NCBI GenBank assembly: GCA_900110395.1
Contig: FODP01000008.1
Span: 62,001-126,000 of the forward strand
Direction of reading: 5' to 3'
Source: Rhodospirillales bacterium URHD0017
GTDB taxonomy: Bacteria > Pseudomonadota > Alphaproteobacteria > Reyranellales > Reyranellaceae
Length of the DNA: 64,000 nt
The position numbers and the translations under genes were made by a program. Below, piece after piece: positions 1 to 6,594 of the stretch. The notes below the pieces were generated by a model, which was given only the letters and a program-made list of their open reading frames with translations, made no database searches and was not told the DNA's origin. The first letter of the stretch is position 1. Each line of letters starts with the position of its first letter.

Positions 1-900
1 GTGCATGTGTGCCGGCATGACGACGAAGATCTCGTTGGCGTCGACCGGGTACATGAGCTGCGTGCCCTTGAGCGGCGTCAGCCCCGCCACCAGCCGGCGC
101 GCCATGGCGTTGGCGTGGCGGGCGTTGTCGAGCCAGAGGCCATCGGTCAGGTAGGCGTCGAGCTGAGCCGACACCAGGCGCATCTTGGAGAGAAGATGGC
201 CGCCGCGTTTGCTGCGGAAGGCGAAGTCGCGCGCCAGTTCGGCATTGAAGAAGACCACGGCCTCGGCCGCCATCACGCCGTTCTTGGTGGCGCCGAAGCT
301 CAGCACGTCGACGCCCGCCTTCCATGAGAGCTCGGCCGGCGAGCAGCCGACATAGGCCACGGCATTGGCAAAGCGCGCGCCGTCCATGTGCAGTTTCAGC
401 CCATGGCGATGCGTCGAGGTGGCGATCGCGGCGATCTCCTCAGGCGCATAGACGGTGCCGCACTCGGTCGCCTGGGTGATGCTGACGGCGGAGGGCTGGG
501 CGAAGTGCGGCACGCCGTAGACCGGCTGGGCCAGTGCCTGGGCAAGCTTCCCCGAGTCGACCTTGCCCTCGGCGCCGTCGATGCGGAACAGCCGCGCGCC
601 CGCGGTATAGAATTCCGGCGCGCCGGTCTCCTCGGCGGCGATGTGGGCGCTGGGATGGCAGAAGATCGCGCCCCATGGCGGCGTGCAGCAGGCCAGCGCC
701 AGGCTGTTGGCGGCGGTGCCGGTGACGACCGGGAAAGCGACCAGGTCGGGCTTGTCGAACAGCTCGCGCAGGCGGCGCTCGACACGCTGCGTCCAGTCGT
801 CGGCGCCGTAGGAGAAGGCGCTGCCGCTCGAGAAGGCTTTGCCCACGGCGGCGATCACCGACGCATGGGCGCCGACTTCGTTGTCGCTTCGGAAATTCAT
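1..900 (-). CDS. Low-specificity threonine aldolase (partial, C-terminus outside window)
   Basis: PLP-dependent fold-type I enzyme that cleaves L-threonine/L-allo-threonine to glycine and acetaldehyde in the cytoplasm. Reading from the ATG at 898-900 gives MNFRSDNEVGAH, then YGADDWTQRVERRLRELF and VTGTAANSLAL, which is the typical beta-eliminating lyase N-terminus. LHMDGARFANA and SFGATKNGVMAAE follow; the lysine in the latter is the expected Schiff-base residue. About 300 codons are present and the frame is open to base 1, so only the tail (roughly 40-50 residues in this family) is missing. The start overlaps the stop of the upstream VOC gene (ATGA), so the two are probably co-transcribed and translationally coupled. 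Substrate preference within the family cannot be read from the sequence. Confidence 0.93.
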   Translation of the reverse strand, partial: MNFRSDNEVGAHASVIAAVGKAFSSGSAFSYGADDWTQRVERRLRELFDKPDLVAFPVVTGTAANSLALACCTPPWGAIFCHPSAHIAAEETGAPEFYTAGARLFRIDGAEGKVDSGKLAQALAQPVYGVPHFAQPSAVSITQATECGTVYAPEEIAAIATSTHRHGLKLHMDGARFANAVAYVGCSPAELSWKAGVDVLSFGATKNGVMAAEAVVFFNAELARDFAFRSKRGGHLLSKMRLVSAQLDAYLTDGLWLDNARHANAMARRLVAGLTPLKGTQLMYPVDANEIFVVMPAHMH

Positions 901-1289
901 GGCTGTTCCTCGGGCCGGCGCGTCACGGCCTCGAGGCGGTTGCCGTCGGGATCACGCACGAACGCGGCGTAGTAGTCGGGGCTGTAGATCTCGCGGATGC
1001 CGGGCGGGCCGTCATCGCTGCCGCCGTTGGCCAGCGCCGCGGCGTGGAAAGCGCGCACCGCGGCGCGGCCCGGCGCGCGGAAGCACCAATGGCGGTTGTC
1101 GGGCACGACCTTGTCGCTGAGATAGACCGATAAGTAGCAGGGCGCTCCATCGACGTGCCGGCGCTCGCCATAGCCGATCGCCCGCTCGCGGCGATTGACC
1201 CGCGGCACGCCGAGCGGCGCCAGGATGGCGTCGTAGAACTTTTGGGCGCGATCGAGATCGCTCGCCGTGATCGACAGGTGGTCGAACAT
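897..1289 (-). CDS. VOC (glyoxalase/bleomycin-resistance) family protein
   Basis: Small 130-aa single-domain vicinal-oxygen-chelate protein. MFDHLSITASDLDRAQKFYD is the classic first strand-helix with a metal-ligand His near residue 4. AAFVRDPDGNRLEAVTR near residues 108-124 is the usual C-terminal strand with the metal-ligand Glu. Proteins of this family act on or bind small electrophiles, but the substrate cannot be inferred. The gene ends in an ATGA overlap with the threonine aldolase start, so both form one minus-strand unit. A long palindromic repeat lies just upstream of the start. Confidence 0.88.
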   Translation of the reverse strand: MFDHLSITASDLDRAQKFYDAILAPLGVPRVNRRERAIGYGERRHVDGAPCYLSVYLSDKVVPDNRHWCFRAPGRAAVRAFHAAALANGGSDDGPPGIREIYSPDYYAAFVRDPDGNRLEAVTRRPEEQP

Positions 1290-1302
1290 TATCGGTGTGC
1301 CA

Positions 1303-1426
1303 GGGGCGCGCCACTCCAGTGGCGCGTCTTCGGAGCGCGGTCCTCCCGGTCCGCATCATGATCATGAGCGGACCGGGAGGTCCGCGCTCCGGAAGACCAT
1401 GACGCGCCACTGGAGTGGCGCGCCCC
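1303..1426. repeat. 124-bp nested palindrome, composite of two repeat modules
   Basis: Outer arms 1303-1328 and 1401-1426 are 26-bp perfect inverted copies of the 'gcgcgccactccagtggcgcg' type module. Inner arms 1328-1354 and 1368-1394 pair with only two mismatches and carry the 'ggagcgcggtcctcccggtc' type module. The 13-base loop is itself nearly palindromic (tcatgatcatga). It lies between two minus-strand genes. The same modules recur at 12325, 24857, 39831, 46849 and 57355. Confidence 0.9.
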
Positions 1427-1449
1427 CAGCGATGATCTCACTTCGAACA

Positions 1450-1782
1450 TCACCGCGCGATCCCCGGGGCGAATTCCACCGTGCCCAGAAGCGCACCGTT
1501 GCGCGGATCGACGATGTAGGCGGAGGCCGGCCCGCCCGGCGTCTCGACATGGACCACCACCCGGTCGCCCGCCGACGTCACCGACACCACCCGCGCGCCG
1601 GCCGGCAGCGCAATGCGTTCGGTGAAACCCGTGGCGGCTGGCGAGCGGCCGGCGTTGGGCGTAGACATGCGCCGGGCAATCTCGGCCGCGATGACCACGA
1701 AGCCCGCCACGATCAGCAGGCCCATCACGATGACCAGCACCTTCAGCCAGAGCGGTGCGTAGGCCGGAGCAGGGGACGCCAA
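1450..1782 (-). CDS. Small single-pass membrane protein (DUF6476-like)
   Basis: The protein is about 110 aa. A single hydrophobic helix (APLWLKVLVIVMGLLIVAGF, residues about 9-35) is followed by an arginine-rich cytoplasmic turn and a C-terminal domain with VVVHVETPGGP and AYIVDPRNGALLGTV, likely beta strands. I recall similar short proteins beside rluD/rpoH in other alphaproteobacteria, and the DUF6476 name is from memory. No ATG fits. A TTG at 1780-1782 with GGAG five bases upstream is the best start; a GTG at 1804-1806 would overlap rluD. The start faces the rluD start only 9 bp away. Confidence 0.7.
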   Translation of the reverse strand: MASPAPAYAPLWLKVLVIVMGLLIVAGFVVIAAEIARRMSTPNAGRSPAATGFTERIALPAGARVVSVTSAGDRVVVHVETPGGPASAYIVDPRNGALLGTVEFAPGIAR

Positions 1783-1791
1783 GAAAACTCC

Positions 1792-2757
1792 ATGAGCGAC
1801 CGCCACATCGTGACCGTCGATGAAAGCACCTCGGGCGACCGGCTGGACCGCGCGCTGGCGGCTGCCCTGCCGAGCCTCACGCGCAGCCGCGTGAAGGCGC
1901 TGATCGAAAGCCGCCGGGTGGCGCTTGCAGACGGCCGGACGATAGAAGAGCCGTCCCGCAAGGTCAAAACGGGCGAACGTTTCATTGTCGACATCCCCGA
2001 GCCGGAACCAGCGGCACCAAAGGCCCAGGCGATCGATCTCGACATACTCTACGAGGATTCCGACCTTCTGGTGCTGAACAAACCTGCAGGTCTGGTGGTC
2101 CATCCCGCGCCGGGAAACCCCGACAACACCCTGGTGAATGCCCTGCTGGCGCACTGCGGCAACAGCCTGTCGGGCATCGGCGGCGTGCGCCGGCCGGGCA
2201 TCGTCCACCGCCTCGACAAGGACACGTCGGGCGTCATGGTCGTGGCCAAGAACGACCGCAGCCACCAGGCGCTGGCCAAGCTGTTCGCCGCCCACGACCT
2301 CACCCGGATCTACCAGGCCCTGGTCTGGGGGGGCCCCAAGGCCCAGAAGGGCACCATCGAAGCCGCCATCGGCCGCCATCCGGTCGACCGCAAGCGCATG
2401 GCGGTCCGCGCCAGCAGCGGCCGGATGGCCGTGACCGAGTACTGGGTCGAACGCCGGTTCGGCCCGCCCTTGGCGCCCATCGCCAGCCTCCTGGGGGCCA
2501 AGCTGGGGACCGGCCGCACCCACCAGGTCCGCGTCCATCTCGCCCATCTCGGCTGCCCTGTCGTCGGCGATCCGATCTACGGCCGGAAGTCCCGCAACGC
2601 CTCCCAGCCCGCCTCGTTGAGAGGCTTCGGACGCCAAGCTCTTCACGCAGCTGTGCTGGAGTTCCGGCATCCGCGCACGGGTAGGGAGATGCGCTTCGCC
2701 ACAGAATTGCCTCAAGATATCAGGATGTTGGTGGCTGAGCTGAACAGTGTTAAGTAA
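1792..2757 (+). CDS. rluD: Ribosomal large subunit pseudouridine synthase, RluA/RluD family
   Basis: Isomerises specific uridines to pseudouridine in RNA; RluD modifies the helix 69 loop of 23S rRNA. The 321-aa protein has an N-terminal S4 RNA-binding domain (about residues 15-60). The catalytic signature GIVHRLDKDTSGVMVVAKN follows, with Asp142 as the nucleophile, then the family motif GTGRTHQVRVHLAHLG and VGDPIYG near the C-terminus. The ATG at 1792 puts the S4 domain at the N-terminus; the open frame continues further upstream but without conserved sequence. It is immediately upstream of rpoH, a common alphaproteobacterial order. RluD is more likely than RluC because of length and neighbourhood. 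Confidence 0.93.
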   Translation: MSDRHIVTVDESTSGDRLDRALAAALPSLTRSRVKALIESRRVALADGRTIEEPSRKVKTGERFIVDIPEPEPAAPKAQAIDLDILYEDSDLLVLNKPAGLVVHPAPGNPDNTLVNALLAHCGNSLSGIGGVRRPGIVHRLDKDTSGVMVVAKNDRSHQALAKLFAAHDLTRIYQALVWGGPKAQKGTIEAAIGRHPVDRKRMAVRASSGRMAVTEYWVERRFGPPLAPIASLLGAKLGTGRTHQVRVHLAHLGCPVVGDPIYGRKSRNASQPASLRGFGRQALHAAVLEFRHPRTGREMRFATELPQDIRMLVAELNSVK

Positions 2758-2758
2758 A

Positions 2759-2776
2759 CCCCTAATACCCGAGGGG
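2759..2776 (+). terminator. Weak hairpin just after rluD
   Basis: CCCCT/AGGGG five-base-pair stem with an 8-base loop starting 2 bases after the rluD stop, followed by a short T-rich stretch (attttctt). It is too weak for a firm call, but the position fits termination or attenuation between rluD and rpoH. Confidence 0.3.
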
Positions 2777-2791
2777 ATTAGTCGGATTTTC

Positions 2792-2821
2792 TTGACCCGG
2801 GGTTTGCTCGACCCTTAGAGT
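2792..2821 (+). promoter_or_regulatory. Candidate sigma70-like promoter for rpoH
   Basis: TTGACC at 2792-2797, an 18-base spacer, then TAGAGT at 2816-2821, lying 68 bases upstream of the rpoH ATG. The -35 is near consensus and the -10 matches four of six positions. No clear sigma32-type promoter was seen. Confidence 0.45.
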
Positions 2822-2836
2822 CAGCTTTAGCAGTCG

Positions 2837-2861
2837 ACGGGCGTGAGTGCTAAACGCCCGT
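2837..2861 (+). promoter_or_regulatory. Perfect hairpin in the rpoH 5' leader
   Basis: ACGGGCGT (2837-2844) pairs perfectly with ACGCCCGT (2854-2861) around a 9-base loop. It ends 27 bases before the rpoH ATG and about 16 bases before the GGGGGAG ribosome binding site. It could influence translation or transcript stability; a thermosensor role is speculation. Confidence 0.4.
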
Positions 2862-2888
2862 TCAGCCCAGTACAGAAAGGGGGAGCAA

Positions 2889-3815
2889 ATGAGTGCTGCC
2901 ACCGCCAACCTTCCCGCCCTGCCGTCGTCCCTCACGCCGGAAGGCAACCTCAGCCGCTACCTGCAGGAGATAAGGAAGTTCCCGCTGCTCGAGCCGCAGC
3001 AGGAGTTCATGCTCGCCAAGGCCTGGCGCGAGCATGGCGATTCCAAAGCCGCCCATCAGCTGGTGACCAGCCATCTGCGTCTCGTGGCCAAGATCGCCAT
3101 GGGCTATCGCGGCTACGGCCTGCCCGTGGCCGAGCTCATTTCCGAGGGCAACGTCGGCATGATGCAGGCCGTGAAGCGGTTCGACCCGGACCGCGGCTTC
3201 AGGCTCGCCACCTATGCCATGTGGTGGATCCGCGCCTCGATCCAGGAATACATCCTTCATTCCTGGTCGCTGGTGAAGATGGGCACCACGGCGGCGCAGA
3301 AGAAGCTGTTCTTCAACCTGCGCAAGCTCAAGGGCCAGATGCAGGCCATCGAGGAGGGCGATCTGTCGCCCGAGCAGGTGACCAAGATCGCCACCCGCCT
3401 CGGCGTGCCCGAGGAGGAGGTGGTGAACATGAACCGCCGCCTCGCCGCACCCGACAGCTCCCTCAATGCCCCGGTCAAGGCCGAGGGCGACATGGAGTGG
3501 CAGGACTGGCTGGTCGACGACAGCCCCAACCAGGAGGCTCGCCTCGCCGAGAGCCAGGAACTCGGCCAGCGCAAGGGCATGCTGGCGGCGGCGCTGAAGC
3601 AGCTCACCGATCGTGAGCGGCACATCATCGTCGAGCGCCGCCTGGTCGACGAGCCCAAGACGCTCGAAGACCTGTCGGCCAAGTACGGCATCAGCCGCGA
3701 GCGCGTGCGCCAGATCGAGGTGCGCGCCTTCGACAAGCTGCAGAAGGCGATGAAGAACATGGTGGTCGAGGCGGCCAACCGCGCGGGCAAGCAGCAGATC
3801 GCGGCGGCGACCTGA
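2889..3815 (+). CDS. rpoH: RNA polymerase heat-shock sigma factor sigma-32
   Basis: Directs RNA polymerase to heat-shock promoters. The 308-aa product has all sigma70-family regions: region 2 (ISEGNVGMMQAVKRFDPDRG, ATYAMWWIRASIQEYI at about residues 78-120), the RpoH box KKLFFNLRKLKGQ near residue 140, which separates RpoH from other sigmas, and the region 4.2 helix-turn-helix (DLSAKYGISRERVRQIEV, about residues 262-279). The ATG at 2889 follows a strong Shine-Dalgarno GGGGGAG. A leader hairpin and a promoter candidate lie upstream and a strong intrinsic terminator follows, so it appears monocistronic. Confidence 0.97.
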   Translation: MSAATANLPALPSSLTPEGNLSRYLQEIRKFPLLEPQQEFMLAKAWREHGDSKAAHQLVTSHLRLVAKIAMGYRGYGLPVAELISEGNVGMMQAVKRFDPDRGFRLATYAMWWIRASIQEYILHSWSLVKMGTTAAQKKLFFNLRKLKGQMQAIEEGDLSPEQVTKIATRLGVPEEEVVNMNRRLAAPDSSLNAPVKAEGDMEWQDWLVDDSPNQEARLAESQELGQRKGMLAAALKQLTDRERHIIVERRLVDEPKTLEDLSAKYGISRERVRQIEVRAFDKLQKAMKNMVVEAANRAGKQQIAAAT

Positions 3816-3840
3816 TCGCTCGCCTGCCGACAAAGAGGAA

Positions 3841-3866
3841 GCCGCCGGTTCCGGCGGCTTTTTCTT
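3841..3866 (+). terminator. Rho-independent terminator of rpoH
   Basis: Perfect 8-bp stem GCCGCCGG/CCGGCGGC with a TT loop, followed directly by a T-rich run (tttttcttt). It begins 26 bases after the rpoH stop and lies between convergent genes. Confidence 0.9.
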
Positions 3867-3875
3867 TGGCGGCCC

Positions 3876-4124
3876 TTATTTCGTGTCGAAGCGTCCGCCT
3901 TTGCCGGCAGCCTGGAACTGCTGTGCCCGCACGTCGGCGGGCCAGCCCTCGATTTGGCCGAGCCAGGTGTTGTAGCGGTCGTGCTCCTGCTCGGATGCCA
4001 CGCCGTCCTCGATCGCCTTGACCGTATCGACGGGCAGGCCGAGCCCGGCGGCCATGGTCTCGCGCGAGGCGCCGAGGCGACGGCGCCGGTTGGCGAGGTC
4101 CGCGGAATGCTTGGGTGTGTTCAT
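3876..4124 (-). CDS. Small helix-turn-helix protein, XRE-like
   Basis: The 82-aa protein carries a recognisable Xre/Cro-type helix-turn-helix: NRRRRLGASRETMAAGLGLP then VDTVKAIEDG, matching the usual pattern 'RR.LG.SRE.LA..LGV...TV..WE.G' at about residues 12-41. The remainder (HDRYNTWLGQIEGWPADVRA) is charged and has no known domain. Such short proteins are usually DNA-binding regulators, but the target is unknown. It converges on rpoH, and the rpoH terminator hairpin lies just beyond its stop. Confidence 0.65.
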   Translation of the reverse strand: MNTPKHSADLANRRRRLGASRETMAAGLGLPVDTVKAIEDGVASEQEHDRYNTWLGQIEGWPADVRAQQFQAAGKGGRFDTK

Positions 4125-4329
4125 CGATCATCCTTGGGCGAAAGGGTGTAGCCTTTCAAGCGAGCGTGCGCGGTGGTCACAACAAGCCCAGGCTGCTATG
4201 ACAGGTCCGAGTTGCCGGGCCTTCAGGCCGGAAAGGAATCCTCGATAGACCGTTCGACGCCGCCGGCGGGTCTCGCCGGCGCGCCTGGATATGCGTGCGC
4301 CCTGGCCGCACGCCCACCAAGGAGAAGGT

Positions 4330-4551
4330 ATGTTCGAAAAGCCCCAGTTGGCACCCACCGTGCGGCCTCCCTCCAAGGAGGTCATCCTCAAGCAGGCTGA
4401 TGAAATGCGCGACCTTTCGCGACGCGCCCGGCGCCTGAAGGGCACCGTGACCGACGAAGGTGATCGCCGGCGCCTCGGCCGCTATGTCGAGGAACTCGAG
4501 GAAAGCGCGGCGCGCCTGGAAAAGACGGCCGCGGACGCCAAAACGGGCTGA
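4330..4551 (+). CDS. Small charged helical protein of unknown function
   Basis: 73-aa protein. From about residue 15 it is almost entirely charged helix with heptad-like spacing (EMRDLSRRARRLKGTVTDEG, YVEELEESAARLEKTAADAK), so a short coiled coil is likely. No family is recognised. The ATG at 4330 has GGAGAAGG four bases upstream, a better start than the upstream ATG at 4291. The protein is soluble with no signal. It converges with another small gene at 4572. Confidence 0.6.
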   Translation: MFEKPQLAPTVRPPSKEVILKQADEMRDLSRRARRLKGTVTDEGDRRRLGRYVEELEESAARLEKTAADAKTG

Positions 4552-4571
4552 ACGGCAGCAGCTGCCAATCG

Positions 4572-4892
4572 TCACTCATCGGCGGCGGGCTTCGGCCCGT
4601 CCTCGAGGCCGAGCCGCGCCAGGTCGGCCAGCACGGCCGCAACCAGCGTGTGGCGCTGGGTATCGGCCGCGCCGAGGCTCGCGGCATAGAGCCCGATGAC
4701 ATAGCGTGCCTTCTCCGCTGCTTCCACCCAGTTGGCCGCGGGTGCGGCGATCAGGTGGGCTTCGAGCTGGTCGCGACGCTCGCGCAGGGCGCGTTCGTTG
4801 GCTTCGACCTGGGCGAGCAGGCGACGCGAGCTGGTCGCTTTCTGCGCGCCAAGGCCGCGACGCTGGTCGAGTTCGATCGGTTCGTCGGTCAT
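4572..4892 (-). CDS. Small hypothetical protein, charged N-terminal half
   Basis: 106 aa, starting MTDEPIELDQRR. Residues about 20-50 are strongly charged and helical (LLAQVEANERALRERRDQLE), followed by a more hydrophobic segment (YVIGLYAASLGAADTQRHTL). No known domain is recognised and there is no signal peptide. The ATG at 4890-4892 was chosen over an upstream GTG because the extra residues look random. It is the last of three small minus-strand genes (5548-4572) that could form a unit, though 174 bases without a gene separate it from the next one. Confidence 0.5.
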   Translation of the reverse strand: MTDEPIELDQRRGLGAQKATSSRRLLAQVEANERALRERRDQLEAHLIAAPAANWVEAAEKARYVIGLYAASLGAADTQRHTLVAAVLADLARLGLEDGPKPAADE

Positions 4893-5066
4893 CGTCCAAC
4901 CCCTGTTCAAAAGCTTCAGTTCGCACGGGGCGTTCTGAGCCCGGCGCACAGCGCTCGGAATTCGGTGTCTTCACGGATGGCGCTGGCGATGGCGGGCGTC
5001 GCCGGGATGGAGGCGTCGGGCTGAAGGCAGCGCCTGGCGGTCCAGGCGCTGCTGTCGTGGACGACT

Positions 5067-5429
5067 TCAGGTCTTGGGCGTTGCCGGCGCCAACAGGAGC
5101 TCCACGCAGGCGCGGGCGATGTCGGAATCGCCCGACTTGCTGCCCGGCAGGGAGGCAAAGCCGCTCTTCTCGAGGACGCTGGTGCGCTCCCAGGTGCTCG
5201 CCTTGGTGAGCTCGGCCATCCGGGCCGGCGCATCGCCTTGGGCGCGGAAGCGATCGGCACAGAACGGCGCCAGGGTTGCCACTGTCGCGTTGTGTGCGGC
5301 GACGCCGGCGTCCTTGCGAGCGGTCGAGCCTGTCACCCAGCCGCCCCAGGTGAAACCGAGGACGGCGCAGGCGACGGCGCCGATCACGGCGCCCTGGATC
5401 AGGGGTTTGGTGTCTTTGGGTATTTTCAC
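5067..5429 (-). CDS. Small membrane-anchored protein, predicted periplasmic domain
   Basis: 120-aa protein starting with GTG at 5427-5429; GGAAAGGATT lies about 8 bases upstream. The N-terminus KIPKDTKPLIQG precedes one transmembrane segment (AVIGAVACAVLGFTWGGWV, about residues 13-31). The rest is soluble and contains two Cys (APFCADRF, IARACVELLL), which could form a disulfide outside the cytoplasm. I recall similar proteins as conserved hypotheticals in alphaproteobacteria but know no function. It is 29 bases downstream of the 29-aa membrane peptide gene. Confidence 0.62.
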   Translation of the reverse strand: MKIPKDTKPLIQGAVIGAVACAVLGFTWGGWVTGSTARKDAGVAAHNATVATLAPFCADRFRAQGDAPARMAELTKASTWERTSVLEKSGFASLPGSKSGDSDIARACVELLLAPATPKT

Positions 5430-5458
5430 GGCGAATCCTTTCCGGCCGCACGCGGCCG

Positions 5459-5548
5459 TCAGGTCGGCACACGCAGGATCGCGCAGCCGATGATCAACAG
5501 AACCAGGAAGTTCGGGAACAGGACGGGCGGTACGAGCCAGTCTCTCAT
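5459..5548 (-). CDS. 29-residue membrane microprotein
   Basis: Very short gene: MRDWLVPPVLFPNFLVLL followed by IIGCAILRVPT. Almost the whole peptide is one hydrophobic helix, with positive charges at each end. Support comes from a full Shine-Dalgarno GGAGG six bases before the ATG at 5546-5548 and from its place directly upstream of another membrane protein gene on the same strand. Function unknown; such peptides often tune membrane complexes. An upstream in-frame start would give 65 aa of unconvincing sequence. Confidence 0.5.
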   Translation of the reverse strand: MRDWLVPPVLFPNFLVLLIIGCAILRVPT

Positions 5549-5696
5549 GTGTGTCCTCCGCTGGGGCGGGAGCACACGCGTCTCTCGGCCATCGCAAGCC
5601 GGAGCTAAGGGGGCGACGGTGCAGCATCCGTACACCTCGCCATCGGACCCGTCCACAAGCCTTTCGGTCAGCAGCGAGCGAGTTTAGAAGGCAATC

Positions 5697-6083
5697 ATGA
5701 ACACAGCCGACATCGCCCGCGTACCCAACAAGACGTTGCCCGCCAAGTCGTCGGTGGCGACCTATCGCTTGCCGGGCGGCGGCGGTTTTCTCTGGGCCGT
5801 GGCGATCTCGCCCGACCGCACCCCGGACATCCGCGTCCAGACGCTCGGCGCGCTGGGCGTCATCGACACCTACCTGAAGAATGCCGGCCTCGACCGCACG
5901 CGCATCGTCAAGGCCGAGGTCGTGGTGACCGACCACGACAACAAGCCGGCCTTCGACGAAGCCTGGGCGACCTGGATGCCGGCCGGCCACGGGCCGGTGC
6001 GGTCCTTCGTGCAGTCGGTGATGCCCGAGGGCGATCTGATCGAGATCATCATCACCGCGGCACTACCGGCCCAGCGGCTTTGA
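5697..6083 (+). CDS. RidA family protein (YjgF/YER057c/UK114)
   Basis: 128-aa RidA-fold protein. RidA-type enzymes hydrolyse reactive enamine/imine intermediates from PLP enzymes such as threonine dehydratase. The typical features are DIRVQTLGALGVIDTYLKNA (helix after the central strands), RIVKAEVVVTDHDNKPAFDE, and the anion-binding Arg in GHGPVRSFVQSV followed by GDLIEIIITAAL at the C-terminus. The sequence is slightly divergent from archetypal RidA and may belong to one of the Rid subfamilies without deaminase activity. AGAAGG lies upstream of the ATG. It is divergent from the small-gene cluster. Confidence 0.88.
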   Translation: MNTADIARVPNKTLPAKSSVATYRLPGGGGFLWAVAISPDRTPDIRVQTLGALGVIDTYLKNAGLDRTRIVKAEVVVTDHDNKPAFDEAWATWMPAGHGPVRSFVQSVMPEGDLIEIIITAALPAQRL

Positions 6084-6123
6084 CATAAGAGTCTGGCGAG
6101 GGATTTCCGCCGCGCCGCCGGCC

Positions 6124-6561
6124 TCATTTGCAGGGGACGAGCGCATCCCGAGGGGCGTTGGGTGGCCAGCGGTCGAGTTCATCGGCCCGCGCGTGGGCCA
6201 GGCTGGCCCGGCAATCAATCTGATTCATTAGGCCGATCGACCCGTCGCCACGCCAGAAGGCGCAGTCGGCATCGCGAAAGGCCTCCCAGGCTCGCTGGGC
6301 GGCGGCCAGTTGAGCTTTGCCTTCGGGGTCGAGATGGCACGCCACCGCCTCATAAGATTTGTTCATTCGCCCATCGGCAAGACGTGCTCCAGCCGCGGCA
6401 CAGGCATTCATCTCGGGTGTCGTCATCGCCGTCTGCCGGCAGGCCGGCCATGAGCTGCTGCCGGGCGCGGCTTGCTGGGCGTCGACTTGCGTGGAAAACG
6501 TGCCCGCCGATGCAACGAGCAGCGCTACAAGGCGTGCAAAAGTGTGTTTGGTGGCCGGCAT
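6124..6561 (-). CDS. Exported LprI/DUF1311-type protein
   Basis: 145 aa with a clear Sec signal peptide (basic start MPATKHTFAR, hydrophobic LVALLVASAG, cleavage near VDAQQA). The mature part follows the DUF1311 (lysozyme-inhibitor LprI) pattern: CRQTAMTTPEMNACAAAGAR, AAQRAWEAFRDADCAFW and CRASLAHARADEL, with conserved Cys that probably form disulfides in the periplasm. The family includes periplasmic lysozyme inhibitors, but many members have no assigned role. It is divergent from the enoyl-CoA hydratase gene, 33 bases apart. Confidence 0.82.
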   Translation of the reverse strand: MPATKHTFARLVALLVASAGTFSTQVDAQQAAPGSSSWPACRQTAMTTPEMNACAAAGARLADGRMNKSYEAVACHLDPEGKAQLAAAQRAWEAFRDADCAFWRGDGSIGLMNQIDCRASLAHARADELDRWPPNAPRDALVPCK

Positions 6562-6594
6562 GGCTAGAATAGAGGAAGCAATCGGGAGGATGTC

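Noticed and set aside
1303..1426. Palindromes as CRISPR repeats or integrase attachment sites
   Set aside because: Copies are kilobases apart without regular spacers, cas genes or integrases; they behave as dispersed intergenic palindromes.
1450..2715. 421-aa minus-strand frame opposite rluD continuing into the small membrane protein
   Set aside because: Only the last 110 residues make sense; the first 300 mirror rluD codons. I kept just the 3' part.
4916..5260. 114-aa minus-strand frame in the gap between two small genes
   Set aside because: Mostly Pro/Ser/Arg low-complexity sequence overlapping the 120-aa gene in another frame; the non-overlapping end has no start codon.
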